This document shows, one piece after another, positions 52,230 to 63,200 of a DNA stretch of 64,000 nucleotides. A program made the translations under genes and the position numbers. The stretch is from Straminergon stramineum (lineage: Eukaryota; Streptophyta; Bryopsida; Hypnales; Calliergonaceae), in NCBI GenBank assembly GCA_963920665.1, contig OY987265.1, positions 13,707,001 to 13,771,000 of the forward strand, in the 5' to 3' direction. Under the pieces are notes generated by a model that had not been told where the DNA came from, searched no databases, and worked only from the letters and a program-made list of their open reading frames with translations. Each line of letters opens with the position of its first letter. The stretch's first letter is position 1.

Positions 52230-52590
52230 TGAGCATAATTTTAGACCTCATTTTGGCATAATAAAATAATTTTGCAAAAAAATTTAACTAAAGAAAGGTG
52301 GGAAATCAAACCAAATTTCATCTCCAGAAATCCATTTGACATTTCAAGCCTTTAATCAAAAGTTATGGACAAATTTCAGAGAAGAAGTTTTAAGTTGTTA
52401 AAGAAAATGTCATTTCCAACACCTCTCTAAAATTTGCCTATAACTTTTGATTAAAGGCTTGAAATGTCAAACAGATTTTTGAAGATGAAATTTGGTTTGA
52501 TTTCCCACCTTTTCTTAGTTCAAGGTTTTTTGAAAAAAGTTGTTCCACTATACCTAAATGAGGACTAAAATTCTACCTAGAGTATATTTA
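52230..52590. repeat. Foldback element 2, same family as element 1
   Basis: Arms of about 165 bases: TTTAATCAAAAGTTATGGAC pairs with the ATAACTTTTGATTAAAGGCT side, and GGTGGGAAATCAAACCAAAT pairs with ATTTGGTTTGATTTCCCACC. The core motif order is the same as in element 1. Sequence after 52590 also resembles the outer right arm of element 1, so its left arm appears truncated. Confidence 0.85.
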
Positions 52591-54524
52591 CTAATTTTGA
52601 CTTAACTAGGAGTGGTTGAACTCGTACTCATCCTAATCAAACATGTTCCATATGGTTTGTTCTATCTCCTACCACCTCACTTGTAAAAATTATCTAATAT
52701 TTACTCCATCTCTCTTGTAATAATAGTTTTCTTTTGTTTTATGAAATTTTAAAAAAAATTAATTTTTTTTTATTCATAATATTAATGCTAAAATGATTCT
52801 ACAACAAATAAGATATGTGTCATTACAATTAAAAAATAATAAAAACTTTGCTATTAATAGAAATGAAAGAAAAAAAAATATGATACTCTTACCTTAGAAA
52901 ATGATTTAAGAAGATTGTATTTTTCACAAATGGATTATCTTATTTTGGAAACCAATCAAGTGTAGGTGATTTAGAAATTCAAAACCTTGGAAGAAAACAC
53001 ATAGACAAGATTAACAATTTGTTTGGCCATAAACCCAATTGTTTTCAATTGCTATTAAAAACTCAATTTCTATAATTATTTTGATTTGCAAATTGGATGA
53101 TAATTGGACTTCTTAAACTTCATATTACTAGTTGTATACAAAATCAAACTAAACGCTTTTTGTTGTAATGCTAAAATTGTGTATGAAGTACATTGCTAAA
53201 ATTTGAGAATATTTTTAGTAATTTGAGACACATGAATAAACAAAAAGTACAAGTATTATAGAAAGCATAGAGTAAATGATAGCAAAATTTAGAAGGAATT
53301 TAAAAAATTTTAGTTTACAAATTTATATTGCACTATATATCCTCTATAGTATTATCTAAAGATTGAAGTCAACATCTTTTAATAAAATGTCATCAATATA
53401 TAATTGTTTTATCCTACATTGTTTTGACAAATCTTTGATTTTTTGGAAATCTAGAGCCTTATTTTTGACCTTTAGAAATTAAAGCTATAGTTTTTATACA
53501 TCTAAATAAGTTCAATATTTTTTAATTTTGATAGTTAATTAATTTAGATATTTTATTTTAGCAAATTAATTTTTAAAACTTCATGAATATATCAATATTA
53601 TCTTAAAAAAGAAACTATTGCAATTATCAGAGTATTAAATATTTTTTGAGAAAAGGCACAAGTCATATGTGAAATGATTATAATGAACTTTTGATGAGCA
53701 ATAGGAATTGGGTGTTGGCTTTGAGAACAAATAATTTAGCTTTTGCCAAAAATTCCTTAAAATCCATGATTTCGTACATTATACTCATAATTAATCTTTT
53801 ATGATCTTTTATAATATTTTTTGCATTTAAAAAAATTAGAAGCATAATATGCAATTGAAATTTTTTAACTTGATTTGAAGATTTTTTCAACTTTTAAATA
53901 TTTTTTAACAAACTTGTGTAATTAAGTTAAAGATGAACTCCAAAAATTATGTTTCAGAACAACATGGCAATAATGGTGAGTGAATTATATGTATAGGGAC
54001 AAATATGGTCTAGTAGTTATATATAGAACCACCTTTACAATCACAAACAACTCCATTATAAATATTTCCATAAAAAACTATAAATTTTCATGCATAAGTG
54101 CTTTAGTCGTTACAAATGTACAAACCAAAAAACAAACACACAAATGCCTAGTTGTGGTGTATGAAAGATTAGCTTGAATAGTTGAATTTCAATACAAAAG
54201 TAGTGGAAAATGCATACTATGTGAAAAGCATAAAAGTGAAATAAGATCAATAGTTCTGTTAATTTTGAAATACAAAAATTAGAAGAAATAAATTTTTTAT
54301 GTAGATTCAAGAATTAGAAGTTAAAAAAAGAAAGTACTTGAATAGGGTTAGAATATTTGAATATTGTAAATAATGTAATATAGATATGAAGCTTAATTCT
54401 TTTAGAATGATTGGAATTTGACATTTGAATGTTGTAAATTGATTTCTAGAGATTAAAAAAAATTGAAACTAAAAAAACTAAAATATTATTTTGATGTAGC
54501 CTTTATTTTTTTGATAGAATCTGA
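52591..54524. other. Very AT-rich intergenic sequence
   Basis: No gene or ordered repeat recognised beyond the extension of foldback element 2 to about 52700. Confidence 0.5.
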
Positions 54525-55252
54525 ATATGCAAAATATCCAAAATGGTAAGTAGTATAAGGACAACTCTAAGGTGGAGGATTGATATACTTGAAGTGACTT
54601 GATTGTACAAATGATATTTTATATGCAAAATATCAAAGTGAGTGAATGATACAAGGACAATATTGAGATCAGGGTTTAATTGACAATATGGAAGTGATCT
54701 ATTTTGTAAGGGGACAATTTACATGCCAAAGGTACAAATACAACTCTAAGATGGAGGACTGATATAATAGAAGTGACTTGATTATAAAAATGACATTTTA
54801 GAGGCAAAATATCAAAGTGAGTGAATGATACAAGGACAACACTAAGGTTGAGAATTGATAGAATAGAAGTGACCTATTTTGTAAGGGGACATTTTACATG
54901 CAAAATGTACAAGGACAACTCTAAGTTAAGAGATTGATATAATAGAAGTGACTTGATTATAAAAACGACGTTTTACATGCAAAATATCAAAGACAGTGAA
55001 TGATACAAGGACAACACTAAGGTTGAAGATTGACAATATAGAAGTGACCTATTTTGTAAGGGGACATTTTACATGTAAATTGTACAAAGATAACTCTAAG
55101 GTAGAGGACTGATATAATAAAAGTAATTTGATTTAAAAAGGGACGTTTTACATGCAATAGACGATGAATGGTATAAGGACAACACTAAGGGCAAGAATTG
55201 ACAGTATAGAAGTGACCTATTTTGTAAGGGGACATTTTACATGCAAAATGTA

Positions 55253-56964
55253 CAGTACCCTCCAATAAGTATTGGTCACTATCCCAAAAGATGTAGAAAC
55301 TTGACTGAAAGGAAAATTTTGAAATGGTAGTATGTACTCAAAAATCCTCCAATTGAGGAGTTGTAAAGTGTGTTGGATAGATCATTGAGTCTATTTTCAT
55401 GGTATATTAAGTTTGCAAAATGAAAGAACATATTTCCATAGTAATAGAGTTTTTTATAGTATTGTGTCTACCACCTAGTACTACCACCATAGGCATTGAT
55501 TACAACCTCCATACGAAAAGGCATACTAGCAATGAGCACGTTGATGGTCTGCAGAGACACTTCTTCCCATACTCGTTGGAGAGTTTCGACCAATTCATCC
55601 CTATTTCTTGGTAGAGATTCCTTTTGAACATCATCTTTTAGAATCTTCCAAAGGTTCTCGATAGGATTTAAATTAGGTGAATTTGCCGGCCATTGAAGCT
55701 TCTTCATGCCATGCGTATGTCTCCAAGCACTAGATAGGACACTACGATACACTGGAGCATCGTCTTCGATAAGGATAAGATTATCTAGATCATCATGCAA
55801 AAAGTAAAATCCACTTAAACAACCCTCATACACAATGTCGATAAAATCACTAGCTGTGCGTCTATGAGGTGGCATTACAACAAGTGGACACTTTTGATAA
55901 CTTAAGAATGCCCCCCAAATCATAATAGATGTGCGACCGGATTTGAAAGACGGAGCCAAACAATTTGGGAAGTAGTGTTCATTTGGTCATCTCTAAACTG
56001 TCACCTGTCGTGAGTACTTTCCAATCTCAAAGCTTGACTCATCTATCCACATGATGTTGCCCCAATTGGATTTTGTCCAATTCTAATGAGCTTTTACAAA
56101 TGCTAACCTATCAACCTTATGCTTCAAACTAAGATATGGTTTTTTTGTAGCAACATGATTGCAAAATCCAAGATTTGTTATGACCTTCCTCAATGTATTA
56201 GTGTGCACTCTCATGCTCATTTGTTCTACCAATCTAGCAAGTGGAATACATTTGTTTGATGTTAGAAGGCGACTTAACTCTTTAGTGTATTGCATTGCTA
56301 ATTTATGAGGCCTCCCACTCCGCTTCATACTATTTATTGTTCCACGACGCTGAAACAAATGGACAATGTTGGAAACAGATGTTCGTGGGATGCCCATCTT
56401 CCTTCCAATCTCTACATTTGACAATCCAGTGCTATGCATATCAACAATCATTCCTCTCTCTTCTACGGTATACTCTCTTGACTTCATGCTCTCTAGATAG
56501 CTCCTACATGCCAAAAGCATGCATAGATCACACTACAACAATGTGCCCTACAAAAACAACCTCTTTCATGTTCTGCAACAAGAATTCCTCAAATGCACAA
56601 TCAATTTTTCCACTCCCACCCTTGCAATGCCTTGCAATGACAAGAGAGAAGATTTGGACATCAATTTGTAGTACCCTCAAGTAACTAGATCTTTCACAAT
56701 GCATTCAACAGTCATCATGCATGCAATACACTTGTTAATCACCATGTGAGCGATATTCAAAGAATGCAAATTATCTTGACAAGATGAAGGATTGGTACAG
56801 ATTGCATTACTCCCATGGTGCCAACACTTAATCTATTTATAGCTCACAAAATTTCAGATCAATATCTTGTTACATGTGCATGCATGATCTCCTTGAAGTT
56901 GACATTGTTTTCTCTCACAGTCCAACAATTTTAAAAAATGACCAATACTTATTGGAGGGTACTG
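55253..56964 (-). mobile_element. Tc1-like (DD34E) DNA transposon, full length, 1712 bp
   Basis: Seen: a perfect 26-bp terminal inverted repeat starts with CAGTACCCTCCAATAAG at 55253-55278 and is mirrored at 56939-56964. A TA target duplication flanks it on both sides (55251-55252 and 56965-56966). The length and the CAGT start are typical of Tc1 elements. Inside, one transposase frame on the minus strand spans 55468-56520. The element lies in a tandem repeat array, and neighbouring units give the empty site. Plant mariner-like elements are usually DD39D, so a DD34E element is noteworthy. Confidence 0.95.
55468..56520 (-). pseudogene. Tc1-type transposase pseudogene with three in-frame stops
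   Basis: Seen: 351 codons in one frame without an indel, interrupted by TAG (56083-56085), TAG (55993-55995) and TGA (55987-55989), codons 146, 176 and 178. The N-terminal part has a helix-turn-helix region (EYTVEERGMIVDMH, then GLSNVEIGRKMGIPRTSVSN) and a GRPHKL linker. The catalytic part has WIDESSF between stops 1 and 2, then LIEDDAP, then SPNLNPIENLW. Exactly 34 residues separate the second Asp from the Glu, which is DD34E. The first Met at 56520 may be upstream of the real start, since a second Met precedes KSREYTV twelve residues later. Length fits Tc1 transposases (about 340-350 residues). It cannot make active enzyme as it stands. Confidence 0.93.
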
Positions 56965-57205
56965 TACAAAGATAACTCTAAGGTGGAGGACTGATATAAT
57001 AAAAGTGATTTGATTTTGAAAAGGACGTTTTACATGCAATAGACGATATAAGGACAACACTAAGGGCAAGAATTGACAGTATAAAAGTGACCCATTTTAT
57101 AAAGGGTTATTTTACATGCAATATATCTAAAAGGGTGAGTGGTACAAAGACTATACTAAGATAGATGATTGACAATACAAAAGTAATTGCTTTATAAGGG
57201 GACAC

Positions 57206-58256
57206 TCTTTTGGTACAATTTCTTTCATTTTAAACTCATATTGGCAACATGTCAATATTGTGAATGTATTTTCACATTATACACCAAATGCATTTGGGAT
57301 TCACTTAGGATACACATTAAGACTCCTCATGAAAATACACAAGCCTCCCCCCTTTGAAAATTCATATTTAATTAGTTGAGACTTTAAACTCTAAATGAAT
57401 GAGGAGTAATTTTTGGGCTTTGATCACTTCTAGGCACACAATTGTGCTTTTAATTTTTTGATCCTACAATTGAATTTTGTACATAGATGCACACAGGGAT
57501 TGTCTTGAATGCAAGACAAATTTCATATACTTTGGATTAGTGGTTACAAAATTATGTTCAAATTAGTCTTAGTTTTTGTTAGCATTACAAATAAGTTAGG
57601 CAACAAGTAAAACTTTTTATATTTGAGTTTTTTTCTTGGATTTTTAAAAATTTAATTTCAAATTACGTCATTATCTTGTATAGAAGTTGTGAGATCCATA
57701 CATTTTTTAAGAAAAAATTTCAAATATGAACTTTGCATGCGTTGTATAAAAACTATCTTTCAAGTAATTATTTTAATATAAGTGAAGTTTTTCACTTTGA
57801 AAATTTTATAGAATACATTTCAATTGAGTCAGCTATATGATGTTATGGTGGGCTCCATAAGACTAATCAAATTAAAATAATTTTTTAGATCCAAAACAAA
57901 TTTTATTTCATTATTCAACAAATACTTAGTCAAACTTGGTACAAAGTAGAGTTTTAGAAAGCTAACAACATAACACACATTCTCCTAATAACAATATTTT
58001 CTTAGACTTTACAATGGCCTCCCAAAGAAATATAAATGCGCAATATGAACTTCTTGGTCACATAGGAGCAGATTTTTTGCAACCCTTTCATTTTTTGCTT
58101 CAAAATTATTTACCTAAAAACAAAAAATCCTTCAATATTCTCTTTTGAATATTTGTGGTAGTACAAAACATATTGGGCTGGTTTTGTACAACCAGACAAT
58201 GGTAATTTCCATGTTAGAAAGGTATTATACTTTATTGGATACTTGGTAGGGACTTA
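57206..58256. other. AT-rich intergenic sequence
   Basis: Nothing recognised between the tandem array and the MITE at 58257. Confidence 0.5.
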
Positions 58257-58505
58257 CATAAAATAGTGAAATTAGGTTGCCCTACACAAATTTCTCAACA
58301 TTTGACACTATTTAAATATTTCCAGTTATTGTACAAGAATGCACTACTTTTAAATTAGATACCGTTGTAATTGGGACTTATGAACTTCTATGTGTACAAA
58401 TGAAAATATTTTTAGAAATATTTGTTGACTTTGATGGCTTTTAAAGTAACTCTCTTGTTGTAAGGCAACCTAATTGTCAAGGCAACCTAATTTCACTATT
58501 TTGTG
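58257..58505 (+). mobile_element. MITE family A, 249 bp
   Basis: TA flanks both sides. The left end carries AAAATAGTGAAATTAGGTTG and the right end carries CAACCTAATTTCACTATTTT. It lies about 200 bases before the GC-rich upstream region of the 60245 gene. Confidence 0.85.
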
Positions 58506-58719
58506 TAGATATCAATTAATTCAAAGAGTGGGGGTGGCTGAGGAGCCATAAAAGACAATTTTATTCATGGTAGAGACTTTTTTTTCAAGGATACAAAAGG
58601 GACCTCTACCTCATCAGTAAACAATGTTATGTTTGAATAAAGAATTTGAAACCAAAAGAATATTCTGACTCTACCCACATAACGTCTTGACCCACCTAAA
58701 AAACATTATCAGGCGGGGC

Positions 58720-60244
58720 TATAATATTATTATACACTTCTGGGGGTTACATAATATTAAAAGTACATTTTCCGGCAGGCACGTCGTCACCTAAATTAGT
58801 CGTCCCACAGTACCGGATCCCCCTGTTTGCGGCCGTGGACCGGATGTCCACTCCGCTTGGTCGCCGTGACTTGCCGCACCTAACCTCGCCGCCCCTCCGC
58901 GACCGTCCCCGTCTTCATCCGTCCGCGTCCGTCCCCGGAAGTCGAGAAACTTGTACCGTAGATGCTTGCTCTCCCACCATCAAGGGCTAGAAACGCAGGC
59001 GGCCTGAGTGCTCCCCCTTGCCTGTCGTTTGCACAGGTCCTCCTAAGTTGGGTTGGTGCTCTGCATCACGTTTTGCTTCCCTTCTCGGCGAGATCATGGA
59101 GGCATTGCACGGATTGCTGCTGCTGCTGCTCTCGGGCTTCCTTACCCCCTTTGGCTTTCGTTGATTGCTTGGCTTCTCTCGACCCGCACGCACAAATCTG
59201 CGTCTTGCAAGGCCTCGGGAAGCACCACGACCTGAATTTTACGAGAGCTTCAGGCAAAGTTTGGGGGAAGCTTGCGTGGATTATTGGAAAGCTTGCATGC
59301 TCAAGCGATTTGGTGCTGTGGAGGAACGAATTTCTTGCATTCTCGTTCTTTTCGGTAAAAAATTTCAGGCGATATTGGCTTCCCTGCTTTGTTTGTTTTA
59401 TACCGATTTTTTGGTGGTGCGACTTGGACGCGTTTCGTGATGTTTCGTCTTTGCTTTTCTTCGGGATGGATTTTCAGGAGAGTCGTTCTTAGTTGTATTG
59501 GGTCTGGCGCAATTGTACTTTTAAAGGGGGAAATAGGGATACATCTTCGAATTTTTTGGGAAAGAAAAGCGATGTAGGGGGAGCGTATTCTTGGTGAGAG
59601 AGAAAGGTTGTTTAAGTGTCGGGATTTCGCTCTTAAGAGTGATGATACTGGGGAAGCATAAGCTAGAAGCATTTGGCGAACTTTTGTGTGGGATGACGAG
59701 TTCTTCCCCCTTTCCGAGGCGGGCTCTGGCGTAAGGAAATACGTGTCGTAGAAGAGGAGGCGAGATGGCTTTGTGATTAGATGTTTTTTCTCAAGATCTG
59801 GGAGAGAGGGATCATTGGCAGGAGTGGGCTTTGTTTTAGAGGCTTTCGGTTGGCGCATTGCGTGACGTGCGTTCTTTGCCATCTTCTTACCCCTCATTTC
59901 TTATTGCTCCTAGTTTTGTAGGATTGATTAAGAGCGCGAGAATAGATTTTGAACCTGGGATTAGTATAGGGCGTTTTTCTCTTTTCAATGATGGATCTTT
60001 AAGGGACTACGAGAGTCTTGAAGGAAAATTCTTCCTATTTACTCGTAGACTTTTTTATGTAACGATCGAATTGAGGGAAAAAATTAGTCTGCAGGATTAT
60101 TGTACTCCTGACCAACACCCTGTGCAAAACAGGTTGCCATCCTTGTCGTCCGTCCCCGCTTTGCTTATTGAATTGCAAGCGTGTCTTAAACGCAAGCTCT
60201 TTTGTTCTACAGGGGGTAGTTAATGTGACGTGGAACCTTGAAGG
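58720..60244 (+). promoter_or_regulatory. GC-rich promoter / long 5' leader region of the 60245 gene
   Basis: GC-rich sequence with many CCGTCC-type words (58840-58950) and a CTG run near 59120. It turns T-rich from about 59330. Open frames at 58962-59492 and 59858-60223 have low-complexity or T-rich composition and no recognisable domain, so I read this as promoter plus untranslated leader. A CTACAG at 60207-60212 before the ATG could be the acceptor of a 5'-UTR intron. Confidence 0.4.
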
Positions 60245-63200
60245 ATGGATATTCCGGTGGCGATGCTAGAGGCTACAGAGGACGGGAGCGAGACCAGGCC
60301 TGAAGGGTCTCCTGCAGCAGCTAGCAAGCCCAGTGTTGATGATCGAATGGTCTACAAGCTGGTCAAGGTACACAATCCAGTCCTTACCCTTTTAAATACC
60401 TTCTTCGTAGGATTTGTGTTTTATTAATGAAAAGCAGAATTTAATCATGAAATGAATGACTCTCTAATTAAGCCCTTTCAGGACCAAGTAGATTGGCATA
60501 CATGGTTTGCTTGCACTTGCCAATCCCTTTACTGGGTGTACATATTTGAGGAGTTCTATACCGGGACATTGGAAACTCAATAATTTTTTCTTGTAATAGT
60601 GTGTTCTAAATATTGGATCGTAATAGCAACGTGTAGATCTCGGAATGTTAGTTTTATTTAATCAGGGGGGCGCTTATTTTAGCGTTTCTCCTGTCATGCT
60701 TCCTGTTCCTGATTCGTAGCTGTGGAGATTGAGAATCTGGGATATTGACACGTTCATATTGATCAATGATTGATTTCAAGCCTTTTTCCTATTGCTGTCA
60801 TAGCTAGCTTAATACACCGAAGCTCCTAGTGGTTTTTTTTACGGTTATTTTTCAAATGCTTGTATATGGATTTTCGAGGTTGTTGCAAAGGTTTTAGTGC
60901 CAGTTCTCTTATATTCTTCGAAAAGGCTTGTTCTTGCAGGTTGGAGATGATGGCTCAGTTCTTCCAGCTACCGAGGATGAGGTTTTCCAGTCCTTGGTTA
61001 GTGGTTCCGGCAATGGCCTTTCCTCCTTCCAGCCCGACGGTAGCGATGCAGGTGAAGACGACGAAGACGAGGAGGAGGACGAGGAAGAGGAGGAGGAGGA
61101 GGACGAAGGAAATGAGTTTGAAACAGATGAAGAGGAGCAAGAAGAGAGGAACCACAATAGTAAGACCCTGCGCCCCAGGTCCAGGAAGAGTCTGCAAGGG
61201 TTGTCAATTGACTTCCTTCACTCAATGCTTTTACAACGAGAGCACGACCAAATCGGATGGTTTCATTTTATTGAGAAGTGAATGTGCTTAGTATCATTTC
61301 GACTTCTTGATTTAGGTAGCTCGAAGTTACGATTTGTTGCCGTCCGTGAATGGTGTATTTCTGTATTGAATCGACCATCTTTAAACGCTTTGCATAGGAG
61401 CTCAAGTTTGACTGTTGCCTGTACCTGACAACGTTTGGCTTCTACCTGTCTTTCCACCAGACTCACTTTTTTCTGTATGCGCTTACTGAACTGAATCTGT
61501 TGCAACTGTCGTGTCAGTTCCCTTACAAGATCTTGCTGCCGAACGACAGAAGCTGAGAGCCCGACTCCAGGTATTTATCAAGCCACCACTTTTAGTATTT
61601 TGTGTTGCATTTTCTAGGATGATGTAGCTAAAGATTAGGGTGGTGACCTTGAATCTCAGAAGTTTCCCCTACACTGTTTTTCTTTTGAAGTTTCTTGTCT
61701 GGCGGGCATGCTCATGAGGGTTATCTCGCATCCAATGCTGAAGGCCCTTATAAGCTCAAAACGCGGCAGTCAAAGAATGCTTAGGCTTCATGAGTCGAGT
61801 CAGTCGTAAGGTAGGATCATTTTAAACCGAGCAAATGTGTCTGATAACCATTATTGTGTGCTGGTGAGCTCTCAGTCTTTAATCATATGATTGCAATTAT
61901 GATTACAACGTGAAATCCAAGAACGATATCTTTGAATATAATATGCGAAGTTATAATTGGACAAACTTGAATTTGGTGGATTTTCTAAAACCGTGCCCTA
62001 AATCCTATGTCCACGCTTTGAACAGTGTGCAACAAGCATCTACTTATTCTCTGGTTTGTTTAGGGCTCGCTTTTGGCAACATTCTGGGGAATTGGGTGAT
62101 CCTACCTTATTCAATTATCAAGTAAGCCTTTGCAGCTTTGTATCATACAGGAGTCAACGTTTACCGCGCAAGCTCTTTATTAGCGATACAGTTTAGGCGT
62201 GGGAAGGATTGATCGACCCAAGTCGAGACAGAGAAGGACATCGGGAAACCCTCTTGTGTAGGTTTGAGGGTTCTAGGCTTTTTTCCCAGCTTGCGTCTGA
62301 ACTTCGCCAGTGGTTGCGTGTGTAGGTGCTGGATTCCAGGATATTAAATGAGGAGCAGCAGCTTCTGGCTGCTGCGGAAAGAGATGCAGCAGGGAATGAG
62401 CTTGGTCACGAGGGCAACATCTCGCCCTACTTGAGTGCTGGTGACGGAAGTGGAGACAAGAGACATCGCCGGCCTAATCCGAAGTACTTTGACTTCGAGG
62501 CTGGAGATGAAGCTGGGGATGATGCCGGTGAAGGAGGACAACCAGCTCTGAGTTCAAGCAGCGGAGAACCCATGGTGACCCCCACAAAAGAAACTGCCGC
62601 CATGTCGCCACGAGTGGCTTCTGGATGGGGATCCCATCGCAGTTTTGTGCGGTCTGCGAGCACTCACAGGGCTAGAACTGCAGTTACTCAGAAGCCCTTC
62701 ACACGAACTGCCACCAAAGTGGCTTCGCCAGCGTCATTAGCTCCTGGTATGAGCAGTGCTCCTCATGACGACGTGTCCCTGGACAATCTATCCATCCGTG
62801 AGCTTCACGAGGCATTTCGCGCAACTTACGGACGCGAAACCTCTGTGAAAGACAAGCATTGGCTGAAGCGTCAAATTTCTTCTGGGTGGTTGAGACAGCG
62901 GGATGCTGCCATCAAGTCTCAAGTTCCAAGCCGACTGAAAACTAGGTTGGATCAAGGCAGTCAGGCTGAGCAGCCCCTTCCTTCAGTGAGCCCCTCTAGT
63001 GTGGGCGCCCTCGAGAGAGATGCTGCCAATGACGCCAATGCGCAGGGAGCCCATCAGGCTGATTTCCAAAAGGATTCGGCGTGGAATGGGCTGGAGGGTA
63101 AAGCCTCTCAACATGGAATGACTACTCCAGCCTCTGTGTCCACCAGTGGTAGATTTGATGTCTTTAATACTGGAAGCTTAAATAGTTCAGGTGCTGCTCG

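Larger units (their letters stand above)
54525..57205 (+). repeat. Dimeric tandem repeat array, about 178-bp period, split by the Tc1 element
   Basis: Seen: units starting near ACAACTCTAAGGTGGAGGA recur at about 54560, 54736, 54912, 55087 and, after the transposon, 56970. Each unit holds two related halves: one with GAAGTGACTTGATT and GTGAGTGAATGATACAAGG, the other with GAAGTGACCTATTTTGTAAG. Both halves end near TTTTACATGCAAAAT. About 0.97 kb of array remains once the 1.7-kb transposon is removed, roughly five dimers. There is no coding frame. Confidence 0.85.

Noticed and set aside
58962..59492. 176-codon plus-strand open frame upstream of the 60245 gene
   Set aside because: Composition shifts from GC-rich to T-rich inside the frame, it has a Cys run from a CTG repeat, no domain, and overlapping frames exist on both strands.
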